The position numbers and the translations under genes are program-made. 22,285 nucleotides of DNA, taken from the NCBI RefSeq assembly GCF_946478885.1, contig NZ_CAMLDX010000058.1:1-22285 (forward strand), read 5' to 3'. This stretch comes from an uncultured Bacillus sp. (GTDB lineage Bacteria; Bacillota; Bacilli; Bacillales_B; DSM-18226). The notes beneath the pieces are model-generated. The model was not told the origin of the DNA. It did no database searches and saw only the letters and a program-made list of their open reading frames with translations. Shown piece by piece: positions 1 through 7,979 of this stretch (positions within the stretch are counted from its first letter, which is position 1; each line of letters starts with the position of its first letter).

Positions 1-58
1 TTTAATAGGTGATTATGTATTTCTCAAGGATTATCTAAAAGGGGTGCTGGAAACGTGA
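1..58 (+). CDS. sigI: RNA polymerase sigma factor SigI, C-terminal end only (partial)
   Basis: An open frame enters at base 2 and gives the last 18 residues (LIGDYVFLKDYLKGVLET) before TGA at 56-58. The stop overlaps the GTG start of the next gene, which is a clear RsgI. In Bacillaceae the gene directly upstream of rsgI, translationally coupled to it, is sigI, the heat- and envelope-stress sigma factor that RsgI holds inactive. The call rests mainly on this context, because the visible tail is too short to show a diagnostic motif. Confidence 0.7.
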   Translation, partial: LIGDYVFLKDYLKGVLET

Positions 59-1143
59 AAAAAGGAATTGTTATGGGATTTAATAAACGTTTTGTAACGG
101 TGCTAACCCCGGAAGGTGAATTTCTTCGTGCCAAGAATGGCAGTCCGGAATATCAAATTGGCCAGGAAATTGTATTTGTTCCTGTAACTTATGAGAAAAA
201 GGCTTCTTTTTCATCGCTTTTGCGGAGCAGGATGGTATGGTCGGCTGCAGTATTGATACTGGGTTTATTATTTATTCCGTTTTATCAAAATAATCAAGTA
301 TATGCTTATTTATCAATCGACATTAATCCAAGCATGGAGATGAGTGTAAACGAAAAGTATCAAGTGATTAAACTTGTCGCTTATAATGATGATGGCGAAC
401 GGATTATTGAGCAATTAAAAGGATGGAAATATAAAGATGCTGAAACGGTGGTCAGCGGCATTATTCACGAGATAAAACAGCAGGGATATCTTAAGGAAAA
501 TCAGAGACTGGTCCTTGCTTCCGTCTTTGCCAAAAATGAAGCCCACAAGAAGGAAACACGCTGGGATGAAGAAGTAGAAGAGATTAAAGAAGAAATTGAA
601 AAAGAAACCTTTGCCATTACCGTTATTAAGGGATCAAAGGATGAACGGGAAAAAGCAGCTGCCGCTGGTTTGACAACGGGAAAATATAAAGAAATGAAAT
701 TGAAAAAAGAGCACGGAAAAACAAAAAAGCAAGTCCAAGATCAGCCAGGGGTGGAAAAGGAATCCGCAGTGAACGAGGAAACACCTGTTAATACCGGACA
801 ATCTCAGCAGCAGAAAAAAACAGTGCCGGTTATAAAGAATTCCCCTGTACCTCCTGCTCAATTGAAAAAGGAATCGGAAACAGTGAAAAATAATCAAATT
901 CCTGATGGTACTAATACGGAAAACCAGGAAATCCTTAAGCAGGTAGAGCCGAATGAAGCGCAGAATAAAGCTAATGTGAATCAAGGTAATAAAATAAAAG
1001 AAAATAACGAGAATCGGAATAAAGAGAATGACAACGTCGGCAACCAAAAGGGGAGCGAGGATGAGAATAATGGAAATGCTCAAAAATACAATCTCTCGGA
1101 AGCAGATGATAAAGCCGATCAATTGAATAGGAAAAATAATTGA
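55..1143 (+). CDS. rsgI: Anti-sigma-I factor RsgI, membrane-anchored
   Basis: RsgI is a single-pass membrane protein whose cytoplasmic N-terminal domain binds and inhibits SigI, while its outside part receives an envelope or heat signal. In the 362-residue product, residues 1-55 match the RsgI N-terminal beta domain (KKGIVMGFNKRFVTVLTPEG). Residues about 60-77 are one hydrophobic helix. The family signature AYLSIDINPSMEMSVN follows at about 84-99. From about 165 to the end the protein is a low-complexity tail rich in Lys, Glu, Asn and Gln, with no recognisable carbohydrate-binding domain (clostridial RsgI proteins often carry one). The start is GTG with AAAGGGG about 10 bases upstream, and it overlaps the sigI stop, so the two are one operon. 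A terminator follows at 1151-1188. The length is close to B. subtilis RsgI. Confidence 0.92.
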   Translation: MKKGIVMGFNKRFVTVLTPEGEFLRAKNGSPEYQIGQEIVFVPVTYEKKASFSSLLRSRMVWSAAVLILGLLFIPFYQNNQVYAYLSIDINPSMEMSVNEKYQVIKLVAYNDDGERIIEQLKGWKYKDAETVVSGIIHEIKQQGYLKENQRLVLASVFAKNEAHKKETRWDEEVEEIKEEIEKETFAITVIKGSKDEREKAAAAGLTTGKYKEMKLKKEHGKTKKQVQDQPGVEKESAVNEETPVNTGQSQQQKKTVPVIKNSPVPPAQLKKESETVKNNQIPDGTNTENQEILKQVEPNEAQNKANVNQGNKIKENNENRNKENDNVGNQKGSEDENNGNAQKYNLSEADDKADQLNRKNN

Positions 1144-1150
1144 TAAGTAA

Positions 1151-1188
1151 TGGAGAAAAGCTGAGATGATGTTTTTCTCCATTTTTTT
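1151..1188 (+). terminator. Rho-independent terminator of sigI-rsgI
   Basis: TGGAGAAAA (1151-1159) pairs exactly with TTTTCTCCA (1173-1181), and a run of T follows. It lies just after the rsgI stop. Confidence 0.85.
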
Positions 1189-1210
1189 GTATTCATATAT
1201 CGGGATTGAG

Positions 1211-1239
1211 GATTCATTTACAGTAAAATATAGTATAAT
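1211..1239 (+). promoter_or_regulatory. Candidate sigma-A promoter of the methyltransferase gene
   Basis: A perfect TATAAT lies at 1234-1239, about 36 bases before the ATG at 1275. The -35 at the right spacing (GATTCA, 1211-1216) is poor. The -10 match and its position carry the call. Confidence 0.4.
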
Positions 1240-1274
1240 GGCCTGACGATAAGAATGATGAGGAGTTATTTTGG

Positions 1275-1895
1275 ATGAAGAATCTAGAACAGTATTACGA
1301 TAAGCTGTTGAACATTCGTACAATCGGTGAACAAAGGATTTATAATCGTTCTTCCCATTATCACCGTTATGAACCCACACCCTACAGTGCATTGGAGTTA
1401 TTATTTAATGAATACCCGCTAAAGGAAAGTGATTCGATTATAGATTTCGGTTGCGGCAAAGGTAGGTTGAATTTCTATATTCATCACAGCTTTCATGCGT
1501 CATCAGCTGGAATTGAGATGAATAAAACCTTCTACGAGGATGCCATCAATAATTTGCATTCCTATGGCAGAAATAAAAAATTCCCGCAGGAAAAGCTTCG
1601 TTTTTACCAGTGTTTGGCCGAGGAATATCACATTGATGATGCGAATAATATCTTTTATTTTTTTAATCCCTTTTCGATTCAAATCTTTATGAAAGTCATT
1701 AATCATATTCTGCTCTCATTCGAAGAAGCACCACGGACGATCGATCTGATCCTATATTTTGCATCGGATGACTATATTTTTTATCTTGAAAATGATACAG
1801 CCTTTCAATTACATGAGGAAATCAGACTGCCCGGGCTATATGAATCCGTTCCGTATGAACGATTTTTAATATACAGATTGAGCGATAAAAGATGA
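1275..1895 (+). CDS. Class I SAM-dependent methyltransferase, substrate unknown
   Basis: The 206-residue product has the S-adenosylmethionine-binding motif I of Rossmann-type methyltransferases (IIDFGCGKGRLNFY, about 55-68). An acidic residue ends strand beta-2 (SAGIEMNKTFYEDA, Glu at 82), and FNPF at 131-134 is in the place of the catalytic (N/D)PP(F/Y) motif. There is no signal peptide or membrane segment, so it should be cytosolic. The ATG follows GATGAGGAG with good spacing. It is monocistronic, between the rsgI terminator and the trp leader. The FNPF motif could fit an N-methyltransferase, but I cannot name the substrate. The family is clear and the role is not. Confidence 0.8.
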   Translation: MKNLEQYYDKLLNIRTIGEQRIYNRSSHYHRYEPTPYSALELLFNEYPLKESDSIIDFGCGKGRLNFYIHHSFHASSAGIEMNKTFYEDAINNLHSYGRNKKFPQEKLRFYQCLAEEYHIDDANNIFYFFNPFSIQIFMKVINHILLSFEEAPRTIDLILYFASDDYIFYLENDTAFQLHEEIRLPGLYESVPYERFLIYRLSDKR

Positions 1896-2011
1896 TAAAA
1901 AATTACATAACAAAAGGTTTAAGGGTGTTTTTGGTTTTATTGATAATCCCTTACCGAACGATGGAAGATCCCACTATTCGTAATTGGCAGAATTTATGAG
2001 CAAAGGCAAAA

Positions 2012-2040
2012 TTTATAGTAGACAAATCGGAAGCTATAAT
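2012..2040 (+). promoter_or_regulatory. Sigma-A promoter of the trpBA T-box transcript
   Basis: TTTATA (2012-2017), a 17-base spacer and a perfect TATAAT (2035-2040). It lies directly upstream of the T-box leader, which would start near 2047. Confidence 0.65.
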
Positions 2041-2046
2041 GCTAGA

Positions 2047-2330
2047 ATATTCATAAATATTTAAACTTGTGAGCAAGAGTAGTAGGAATTATGACGTGTA
2101 CTTAGAGAGCCGCCGTATGGTGAAAGTGCGGATGCAAAGATGATTCTGAATGGACTTGTGAGGGAAGCCCGAAATCAATGTGAGAGTAGGCGCTTACGGG
2201 ATCCTGCCCGTTATCAATAGGGTGTATATGATAGTATACACAATGAGAGGACGATTTTTTCGTCAATTTGGGTGGTACCGCAGAAGTCATAAAGCTTTTG
2301 TCCCTTTTAATAGGGATAAAGGCTTTTTTT
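2047..2330 (+). ncRNA. T-box leader (tRNA-Trp-sensing riboswitch) of trpBA
   Basis: The conserved T-box sequence GGGTGGTACCGC is at 2270-2281. It is preceded by a stem III hairpin, GTGTATA (2222-2228) with TATACAC (2235-2241). In stem I the AGAGAGC element (2104-2110) leads into a distal hairpin (about 2109-2132). The 3' side of the specifier loop reads GAATGGAC, which puts the specifier codon UGG (Trp) at 2151-2153, followed by the usual A. After the T-box sequence comes a terminator: AAAGCTTTTGTCCC (2291-2304) pairs, with G-U pairs, with GGGATAAAGGCTTT (about 2313-2326) and a T run follows. In this class, uncharged tRNA pairs with the specifier and with the T-box bulge and stabilises the antiterminator. 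Lack of charged tRNA-Trp should therefore turn on trpBA. The Trp specifier agrees with the downstream genes. Confidence 0.93.
2291..2330 (+). terminator. Regulated (attenuator) terminator inside the T-box leader
   Basis: An intrinsic hairpin with about 14 pairs, a short T-rich loop and a trailing T run. Its 5' side overlaps the region needed for the antiterminator, so it forms only when charged tRNA-Trp is plentiful. It ends about 46 bases before the trpB ATG. Confidence 0.85.
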
Positions 2331-2376
2331 ATTTACTTTTATTTATAAAAGCTATTTGAAAAGGAGAATGAGGAAC

Positions 2377-3561
2377 ATGTCTAAAGGCAGATTTGGTATC
2401 CATGGCGGACAGTATATGCCTGAAACGCTGATGAATGCGATTATGGAGCTAGAGGAAGCGTACAACCATTATAAAGATGATCCAGAATTTGTGGAAGAAC
2501 TGAACCATTTATTAAATCAATATGCAGGTCGTCCGTCATTGCTGTATTATGCTGAAAAGATGACGAAGGATTTAGGTGGAGCGAAAATTTATTTGAAGCG
2601 CGAAGATTTAAACCATACCGGTTCTCATAAAATCAATAATGTGCTGGGGCAGGTGCTCTTGGCACAGCGGATGGGCAAAACGCGCGTCATTGCGGAAACA
2701 GGAGCTGGTCAGCATGGAGTAGCTACAGCGACCGCAGCGGCCCTTCTTGGATTGGAATGTGAAATCTTTATGGGAAAAGAAGATACCGATCGTCAGGCAC
2801 TGAATGTGTACCGAATGGAGCTATTAGGAGCTAAAGTGCATCCGGTAACAAGCGGGACACAAACCTTAAAGGACGCTGTCAATGAAACGATGCGGGAATG
2901 GACGCAGCGCATTCATGATACCCATTATGTTCTTGGTTCTGTAATGGGTCCGCATCCCTTCCCGACGATTGTACGTGATTTTCAGGCTGTGATCGGGCGT
3001 GAAATAAAACAGCAGCTTCAAGAGATGGAAAGAAAGCTTCCAGATGCAGTAGTAGCCTGTGTCGGTGGAGGTAGCAATGCGATTGGGACGTTCTACGAAT
3101 TTATTGGGGACACAGATGTTCGTCTGATAGGCTGCGAGGCGGCAGGACTTGGAGTGGATACGGATCGAACCGCTGCGACAATGGCAGTTGGTTCAATTGG
3201 TATCTTTCACGGGATGAAATCCTATTTCTGCCAAGATGAGTATGGACAAATCGCACCGGTATATTCCATTTCAGCTGGTCTTGATTATCCGGGGGTCGGA
3301 CCGGAACATGCCAACCTCAGAGATTTGGGAAGAGCGGAATATGTCCCGATTACTGATGATGAGGCAGTAGAGGCCTTTGAATATCTATCCCGTACAGAAG
3401 GAATTATACCGGCTATCGAAAGTGCCCATGCAGTTGCCTATGCCAAGAAACTGGCTCCGACAATGAAACATGAGCAAATTATGGTTATTTGTTTATCCGG
3501 AAGAGGAGATAAAGATGTGGCAGCCATTGCTCGCTATAAGGGGGTACAAATCTATGAATAA
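2377..3561 (+). CDS. trpB: Tryptophan synthase beta chain
   Basis: TrpB is the pyridoxal-phosphate beta subunit that joins indole and L-serine to give L-tryptophan and works as alpha2-beta2 with TrpA in the cytosol. From the ATG at 2377 it has 394 residues, normal for the family. It shows the N-terminal [15 protein letters not shown], the PLP lysine in GSHKINN (Lys85), the catalytic glutamate in ETGAGQHG (Glu107) and the phosphate-binding loop GGGSN (230-234). I chose ATG 2377 because AAGGAG lies 10 bases before it and the family N-terminus starts there; an in-frame TTG at 2356 lies upstream of that site. It is the first gene after the T-box leader. By recall the sequence looks more like the TrpB of clostridia and enterococci than that of B. 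subtilis. Confidence 0.96.
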   Translation: MSKGRFGIHGGQYMPETLMNAIMELEEAYNHYKDDPEFVEELNHLLNQYAGRPSLLYYAEKMTKDLGGAKIYLKREDLNHTGSHKINNVLGQVLLAQRMGKTRVIAETGAGQHGVATATAAALLGLECEIFMGKEDTDRQALNVYRMELLGAKVHPVTSGTQTLKDAVNETMREWTQRIHDTHYVLGSVMGPHPFPTIVRDFQAVIGREIKQQLQEMERKLPDAVVACVGGGSNAIGTFYEFIGDTDVRLIGCEAAGLGVDTDRTAATMAVGSIGIFHGMKSYFCQDEYGQIAPVYSISAGLDYPGVGPEHANLRDLGRAEYVPITDDEAVEAFEYLSRTEGIIPAIESAHAVAYAKKLAPTMKHEQIMVICLSGRGDKDVAAIARYKGVQIYE

Positions 3562-4333
3562 ATTAGATAAGGTATTTGCAAATGGTAAGGCATTTATTCC
3601 ATTTATCACAGCTGGAGACCCGTCTTTAGATATGACAGAGAGGCTGGTGCTACAAATGGCAGAGGCCGGGGCTGATTTAATCGAGCTGGGCATTCCATTC
3701 TCCGACCCGGTTGCAGAAGGCCCAGTCATTCAGGAAGCGGATTATCGTGCACTTGCTTCGGGGGCAACCACTGACAAAATCTTTGACATGATGAAAAGAA
3801 TTAGACAGAAATGTGATGTTCCGATTGCTTTTATGACCTATATGAATCCTGTCTTTAACTATGGAGCCGAGCGGTTTATGAAGAATTGCCAGGAGACCGG
3901 AATTGATGCGATTATCATTCCAGACTCTCCATTTGAGGAAAAAGAAGAGCTTCAGCCGTATTGTAGCAAATATGATGTTAGGTTAATCTCGATGATTACT
4001 CCGACATCCCATGAGCGTATCCGCATGATTGCAAGTGAAGCAGAAGGTTTTATTTACTGCGTCTCATCGATGGGGGTTACTGGTGTTCGCTCAGAAATCG
4101 GCAATGATGTGGAAGGCATGGTGAAGCTGGTGAAAGAGGTTAAGGATATTCCATGTGCCATAGGATTTGGAATTTCAACACCGGAACAGGCGCAGAGAAT
4201 GGCTTCTATTTCTGATGGAGTGATTGTCGGAAGCGCTATTGTGAAAATAGTGGCACAACACGGACTGGATTGTGTACCGTATGTCATGGAATATGTTCGA
4301 ACTATGAAGGATGCCATCCTGAGAAGAGTCTGA
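3554..4333 (+). CDS. trpA: Tryptophan synthase alpha chain
   Basis: TrpA cleaves indole-3-glycerol phosphate to indole and glyceraldehyde-3-phosphate and passes the indole through a tunnel to TrpB. The 259-residue TIM barrel shows [10 protein letters not shown] near the N-terminus, the catalytic glutamate in LIELG (Glu44), the loop [12 protein letters not shown], and the phosphate-site motif GVTGVR. The position of the second catalytic acid (Asp60 in E. coli, usually ADGP) is Glu55 here (AEGP). I recall this variant in clostridial and lactobacillal proteins. The ATG at 3554 overlaps the last 8 bases of trpB and follows AAGGGGG, so the two genes are translationally coupled. Longer in-frame starts would lie inside trpB and are not needed. 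Confidence 0.96.
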   Translation: MNKLDKVFANGKAFIPFITAGDPSLDMTERLVLQMAEAGADLIELGIPFSDPVAEGPVIQEADYRALASGATTDKIFDMMKRIRQKCDVPIAFMTYMNPVFNYGAERFMKNCQETGIDAIIIPDSPFEEKEELQPYCSKYDVRLISMITPTSHERIRMIASEAEGFIYCVSSMGVTGVRSEIGNDVEGMVKLVKEVKDIPCAIGFGISTPEQAQRMASISDGVIVGSAIVKIVAQHGLDCVPYVMEYVRTMKDAILRRV

Positions 4334-4356
4334 GTTAATTGAATAACCAATATAGC

Positions 4357-4400
4357 AAAGGCTTGAGAAAAGGAAATATTCCCCGCTCTCAGGCTTTTTT
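4357..4400 (+). terminator. Rho-independent terminator of trpBA
   Basis: AAAGGCTTGAGA (4357-4368) pairs along its length, with two G-U pairs, with TCTCAGGCTTTT (4387-4398), and T residues follow. It lies 23 bases after the trpA stop. Confidence 0.88.
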
Positions 4401-4826
4401 AATTGAAATATGATCAAGTAAGAAGGAATTGTCAGCCAACTAAAATGAATGAATAAAGTAAACAGGAATTGAGGAATATTTAGAGGTTAAATTTATATCC
4501 AATAATGAAAGGAGCTATTTCAAAGAGTATCCGATATTTTGCGGGACAGCTTGTTATTTTTCAATGGAAGAATATTATCACTAGAAGAAGATCAATGTTG
4601 AAAACACACGGATTAGCGCAAATGATCGTATATAAGACTCTCAAAAAATGTGAAGAAGTTCGAAAAAAGTACGGATACCACCATAATCATACATCAATAT
4701 TTCCCGGAAAATGATTAGTCATCCAAAAGAGAAAAATAGACGAATAGACAGGAAGAGAAATCTTAATAAGTATATTCCATTTCATGCTTAATAAAATGAT
4801 GGTAAGGAAGAAAAGGGGGAACATGA
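4401..4826. other. Gene-poor spacer between trpA and the LysM-GH18 gene
   Basis: No recognised gene. An open frame of 69 codons (4505-4714, plus strand) starts at an ATG with no ribosome binding site. An internal ATG at 4592 would give a basic 39-residue peptide containing KTLKKCEEVRKKYG and a His-rich end. A good Shine-Dalgarno-like AAAGGAG at 4508-4514 has no start codon at a usable distance after it, so the spacer may hold remains of a lost small gene. TTGAGG (4469-4474) with TTTATA (4492-4497), 17 bases apart, is a weak possible promoter. I see no convincing sporulation promoter for the downstream gene. Confidence 0.4.
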
Positions 4827-6104
4827 ATGACTATACATGTGGTGAAAAGTGGTGAGAGCCTATGGGGAATTTCTAGTTTATACGGAGTTCCAATTTCAAG
4901 CATTCTAAAGGATAATGGCCTTATCTCCCCTAATGCCTTAGTACCCGGACTTGCCTTATATATCCCTGATAATGGATTATCTATCCGTTATTATCAAATA
5001 TCCGAAGGCGATACCTTATGGAAATTGGAGCAGCGTTTTAATACGAGTATCAGCGCGATAACTGCTGCAAATCCAGGTGTTGCAGTAAATAATTTGGCGA
5101 TCGGCCAAAGATTAAATATTCCTTCCCCAATTAAATTGAGCTTGTCTACACTGGGATTTATTGTTCCATTCTCCCTTGAAGCATCACTGGAGACTCTTGA
5201 GAAACTGGCAGAGTATTTAACTTATTTGGCTGTGGTAGCCTTTTCATTAACTTCCGAAGGGTACGCCTATGTTGAATTAGACGATCTTGAACTTGTTTCT
5301 CGCAGTTGGCAGTTGAATGTCACACCCTTATTAATGATACGCAATTTTCAAAATGGTGAGTTCAGTCCTGAATTGATTGGGAATGTTCTTGAAAATCCTG
5401 TCTATCGGAATAATTTGGTTAGAAGTCTGGCTAGATTAGCTAGACAACGAGGTTATGGTGGTGTCAGTGTTGATTTTGAATTTATACCTCCGCAAAGACG
5501 AAATGATTTTGTTATATTTCTGACAGAATTAAAACAGGAGTTAGGCGGACTGCTTTTACATGTAAATGTTCATGCCAAAAGTGAGGACCTTCCGGATAAC
5601 CGTATTGTTGGGGGATATGATTACAGGGGGATTGGCAGTATTGCCGATATCATGGCAATTATGACCATTGACTATGGATATCCGACAGGTCCGCCAGACC
5701 CGATTGCTCCGATTGGGTGGATAGAGCAGATATTGCAGTATGCTTTGACACAATTGAGTCCGCAAAAGGTGCAAATAGCATTCGCTCTCTACGGATATGA
5801 TAAGATGGTCAATACAAACAGTACAACAGCATTATCTGTTCAAAGAGCACAAAATCAAGCAATTGAAGCGGGAGCTGTGGTTGAATTTGATACAATCGCC
5901 CATGCTCCCTGGTATCGCTACTATGGTAGTAATGGAGCCGAACATATCGTATGGTTTGAGGATATTAGAAGTTATATGGCAAAGTATAAATTAGTCGATG
6001 TGTATCAACTTCTTGGGACGACCTTTTGGCAGATTAATCTGTCAGCTCCGCAAAATTGGGCTTATATACGTGACCATATTCAGGTGCAAAAGCCTGTGCA
6101 GTGA
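4827..6104 (+). CDS. LysM-domain glycosyl hydrolase family 18, SleL/YaaH-like spore peptidoglycan hydrolase
   Basis: The 425-residue protein has two N-terminal LysM domains (about 2-47, HVVKSGESLWGISSLYGV; about 54-99, YQISEGDTLWKLEQRFN), each ending in a YIP or NIP motif. A GH18 TIM barrel follows (about 105-420). The catalytic signature is GGVSVDFEF, with Asp216 and Glu218 matching the last part of DxxDxDxE; the first Asp of that motif is a Gly here, as I recall in other SleL/YaaH enzymes. The length is typical of SleL/YaaH (about 430). Family members are N-acetylglucosaminidases acting on cortex peptidoglycan during germination or are spore-coat associated, and they lack a Sec signal, as here. 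The start has AAAAGGGGG upstream. It appears monocistronic. The symbol is left empty because several paralogues (sleL, yaaH, ydhD, yvbX) share this layout. Confidence 0.88.
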   Translation: MTIHVVKSGESLWGISSLYGVPISSILKDNGLISPNALVPGLALYIPDNGLSIRYYQISEGDTLWKLEQRFNTSISAITAANPGVAVNNLAIGQRLNIPSPIKLSLSTLGFIVPFSLEASLETLEKLAEYLTYLAVVAFSLTSEGYAYVELDDLELVSRSWQLNVTPLLMIRNFQNGEFSPELIGNVLENPVYRNNLVRSLARLARQRGYGGVSVDFEFIPPQRRNDFVIFLTELKQELGGLLLHVNVHAKSEDLPDNRIVGGYDYRGIGSIADIMAIMTIDYGYPTGPPDPIAPIGWIEQILQYALTQLSPQKVQIAFALYGYDKMVNTNSTTALSVQRAQNQAIEAGAVVEFDTIAHAPWYRYYGSNGAEHIVWFEDIRSYMAKYKLVDVYQLLGTTFWQINLSAPQNWAYIRDHIQVQKPVQ

Positions 6105-6148
6105 TCATCAAATGATTCAGAAAAACATGGAGCCAACCCAAAAGCAAA

Positions 6149-6233
6149 GGTGCCAGGCACCACAAATCAGTAATCTAGTATCCCTTTGCGTCAATCTGTA
6201 CGGGATATAGATGAAGGGTGGATGCCTGACACC
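6149..6233. repeat. Foldable inverted-repeat element (REP/MITE-like)
   Basis: GGTGCCAGGCACC (6149-6161), itself a perfect palindrome around one base, pairs with GATGCCTGACACC (6221-6233) at 11 of 13 positions. Inside, TATCCC (6179-6184) pairs with GGGATA (6202-6207) and extends outward (CTA with TAG, one bulge). The element fills the gap between two convergent genes. I recall similar GGTGYCAGGCACC repeats as scattered intergenic elements in Bacillus genomes, possibly mobilised by RAYT-type transposases. Only one copy is in this window, so its repeat status is inferred. Confidence 0.5.
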
Positions 6234-6266
6234 TGATGGGACAGCCTGTGTTTTTTGTTTTTCAGT

Positions 6267-7979
6267 TTATTTAAGTGCTTCTACCGTCATTTTCTTTACT
6301 GGCAGGAACGATTCGCCTGTATCCATATAAGTCATTTTCACTAGATCACCTTCCTGAAGATAGATGGCCATAGGCTCATTTTCGGAAGAAATAGTGAAGT
6401 TAAGCTTATTGTCTAAAAGAAAAGAAACAAATGTATAGTCACCAGAACGCTCCTTATACACTCTTACAACAGTTCCACTTACCTTCTTCTCATCTGCCTT
6501 CGAGGTGCCGTCTACCGTTCCCCCTCCACGCTGCAGAGCTGTTTTATATTGCTTTAAGGCAGCATTTGGAGTGGATGCATAAACAGAAATTTCAGGATTG
6601 GCTGCTGAAACAATAAAGTAATGTTGGAGAAAGCCGTTCGGATCCAGAACTGGTGCAAGCCAGCTGGCTTCCCCATAAAAATTATAGAGTACAGGCATGG
6701 ATCCCTTCCATTTTTTCTCAATAAATTTCTTTTCAATAATTTGCAATGCTCCCTGGGAGTCCATGTAGGATTCCTTTAAATTCCCTGTATAGTAAGTCGC
6801 CTCTCCTGTCCTAGAGTTGGTTAGTGAATAACCAAGCATTGAGTCGACTCCTTCTTTTGGACTTGTGAAATCTGTAAAATAATACATGTCGCCATTTTCG
6901 TCAAAAATCGGACTGACATTTGCCTCGGTTCCTTCATCTGAAGGAAGCTTCACATCAGATTTTCCAAATTTGCTGTTCCAATAGCCATGAACGTAATTTC
7001 CATAATAGCTATTTTGCAAGCTGACTGCCTCCGGTGAAACGGCACCGTCAATAAATTTCGGGAAGTCTTTTAAAGAATACATTTCTGTATCACCAGATAT
7101 CGGATCAGTCATCACAATTCCTTTTACATCAAAGCCGTTTCGGGCAGAAATGAAGTTGCCATATGAACGGATATAGAATGGTTTCCCATTATCATCAATT
7201 TCTAGCTGAACATCACCATAAAAAATAAGTTTCGGGTATGTCAGGCGCATATGTCGTTCAACGTTTTTATTAAAATAGGAAGACGGAGTGTACGACATTT
7301 CTGATCTTATAAATTTTGGATTGGCTGAGGAATCGGTTGCACTGATTGTAAAATAACCAGGGGTTGTATCGCCTTTCCACCATTTAAAGAAACCGGAAAA
7401 TTCAACAGGTGCAATATAGACATACTCGCCGTTCACCTTTTGGATTTGCAGGTTGCCCAATTCATAGTAGCTTGTATTTGGAACCTGTCCAAATGCCTTT
7501 TTCATCTTGTTGCGTGCAAATTGCGGCGGAACGCTGGCTGGCGTTTCTTTTTCATCAAAAACCTCAATTTCAGTTTTGACCTTCATTTTGGCACTATCAT
7601 ATTTTTCATTTGCATTAAATAAAAAGGCCGTCAGGAAATAAGTGGCAACGAGAAGACTCGCGATACATAGGATTGATTTCAGAATCCTTTCTTTACCTGA
7701 AGCAGCAATGGCTCCAAGTGCTGTTACGATAATAGCATATATCCATAATGAGGCAGGATTTTGGTCGAGATTCGTTAGATAATAGAACGCAAATATACCA
7801 GCAATCAATAAAATCATTACACTTAAATAAATTCTAAATTTTGGTAGTTTTACAGTTTCTCCATCGTTTTTCTTAGATAGTTTTTTTCCCTTTCCTTTTG
7901 TTTGTCTTTTTGAAAAGGGAATGAGTATTAGAGCGGAAGCTAATCCGACAATTAATGAAAAAAGAAATATATTTCCCAT
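6267..7979 (-). CDS. Unknown membrane protein with four N-terminal helices and a large C-terminal domain
   Basis: I do not recognise this 570-residue protein. It has four hydrophobic segments (about 3-21, 48-68, 76-94 and 100-121), a Lys-rich loop at 24-45 between the first two, and then a mostly hydrophilic domain of about 450 residues. That domain is rich in aromatic and beta-type sequence (VYIAPVEFSGFFKWWKGDTT near 213-232) and repeatedly uses phrases such as DENGDMYYF and DPNGFLQHYF. The last 70 residues (SGTVVRVYKERSGDYTFVSF and onward) could be a small OB-like beta barrel. By topology the large domain would follow helix 4, most likely outside the cell. The start at 7979 is chosen because GGAAGGAG lies 7 bases upstream and helix 1 starts right there; a frame extension to 8045 lacks such a site. 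No catalytic motif is visible. Confidence 0.75.
   Translation of the reverse strand: MGNIFLFSLIVGLASALILIPFSKRQTKGKGKKLSKKNDGETVKLPKFRIYLSVMILLIAGIFAFYYLTNLDQNPASLWIYAIIVTALGAIAASGKERILKSILCIASLLVATYFLTAFLFNANEKYDSAKMKVKTEIEVFDEKETPASVPPQFARNKMKKAFGQVPNTSYYELGNLQIQKVNGEYVYIAPVEFSGFFKWWKGDTTPGYFTISATDSSANPKFIRSEMSYTPSSYFNKNVERHMRLTYPKLIFYGDVQLEIDDNGKPFYIRSYGNFISARNGFDVKGIVMTDPISGDTEMYSLKDFPKFIDGAVSPEAVSLQNSYYGNYVHGYWNSKFGKSDVKLPSDEGTEANVSPIFDENGDMYYFTDFTSPKEGVDSMLGYSLTNSRTGEATYYTGNLKESYMDSQGALQIIEKKFIEKKWKGSMPVLYNFYGEASWLAPVLDPNGFLQHYFIVSAANPEISVYASTPNAALKQYKTALQRGGGTVDGTSKADEKKVSGTVVRVYKERSGDYTFVSFLLDNKLNFTISSENEPMAIYLQEGDLVKMTYMDTGESFLPVKKMTVEALK

Noticed and set aside
634..1392. Long minus-strand open frame (252 codons) opposite the end of rsgI
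   Set aside because: It is the antisense of the Lys/Glu/Asn-rich rsgI tail, which gives an artificial Phe/Leu/Ile-rich product. No ribosome binding site, and it crosses the terminator and the methyltransferase start.
4680..4700. Sigma-E type -10 (CATACATCA) before the LysM-GH18 gene
   Set aside because: No matching -35 about 14 bases upstream, and it is more than 120 bases from the start codon.
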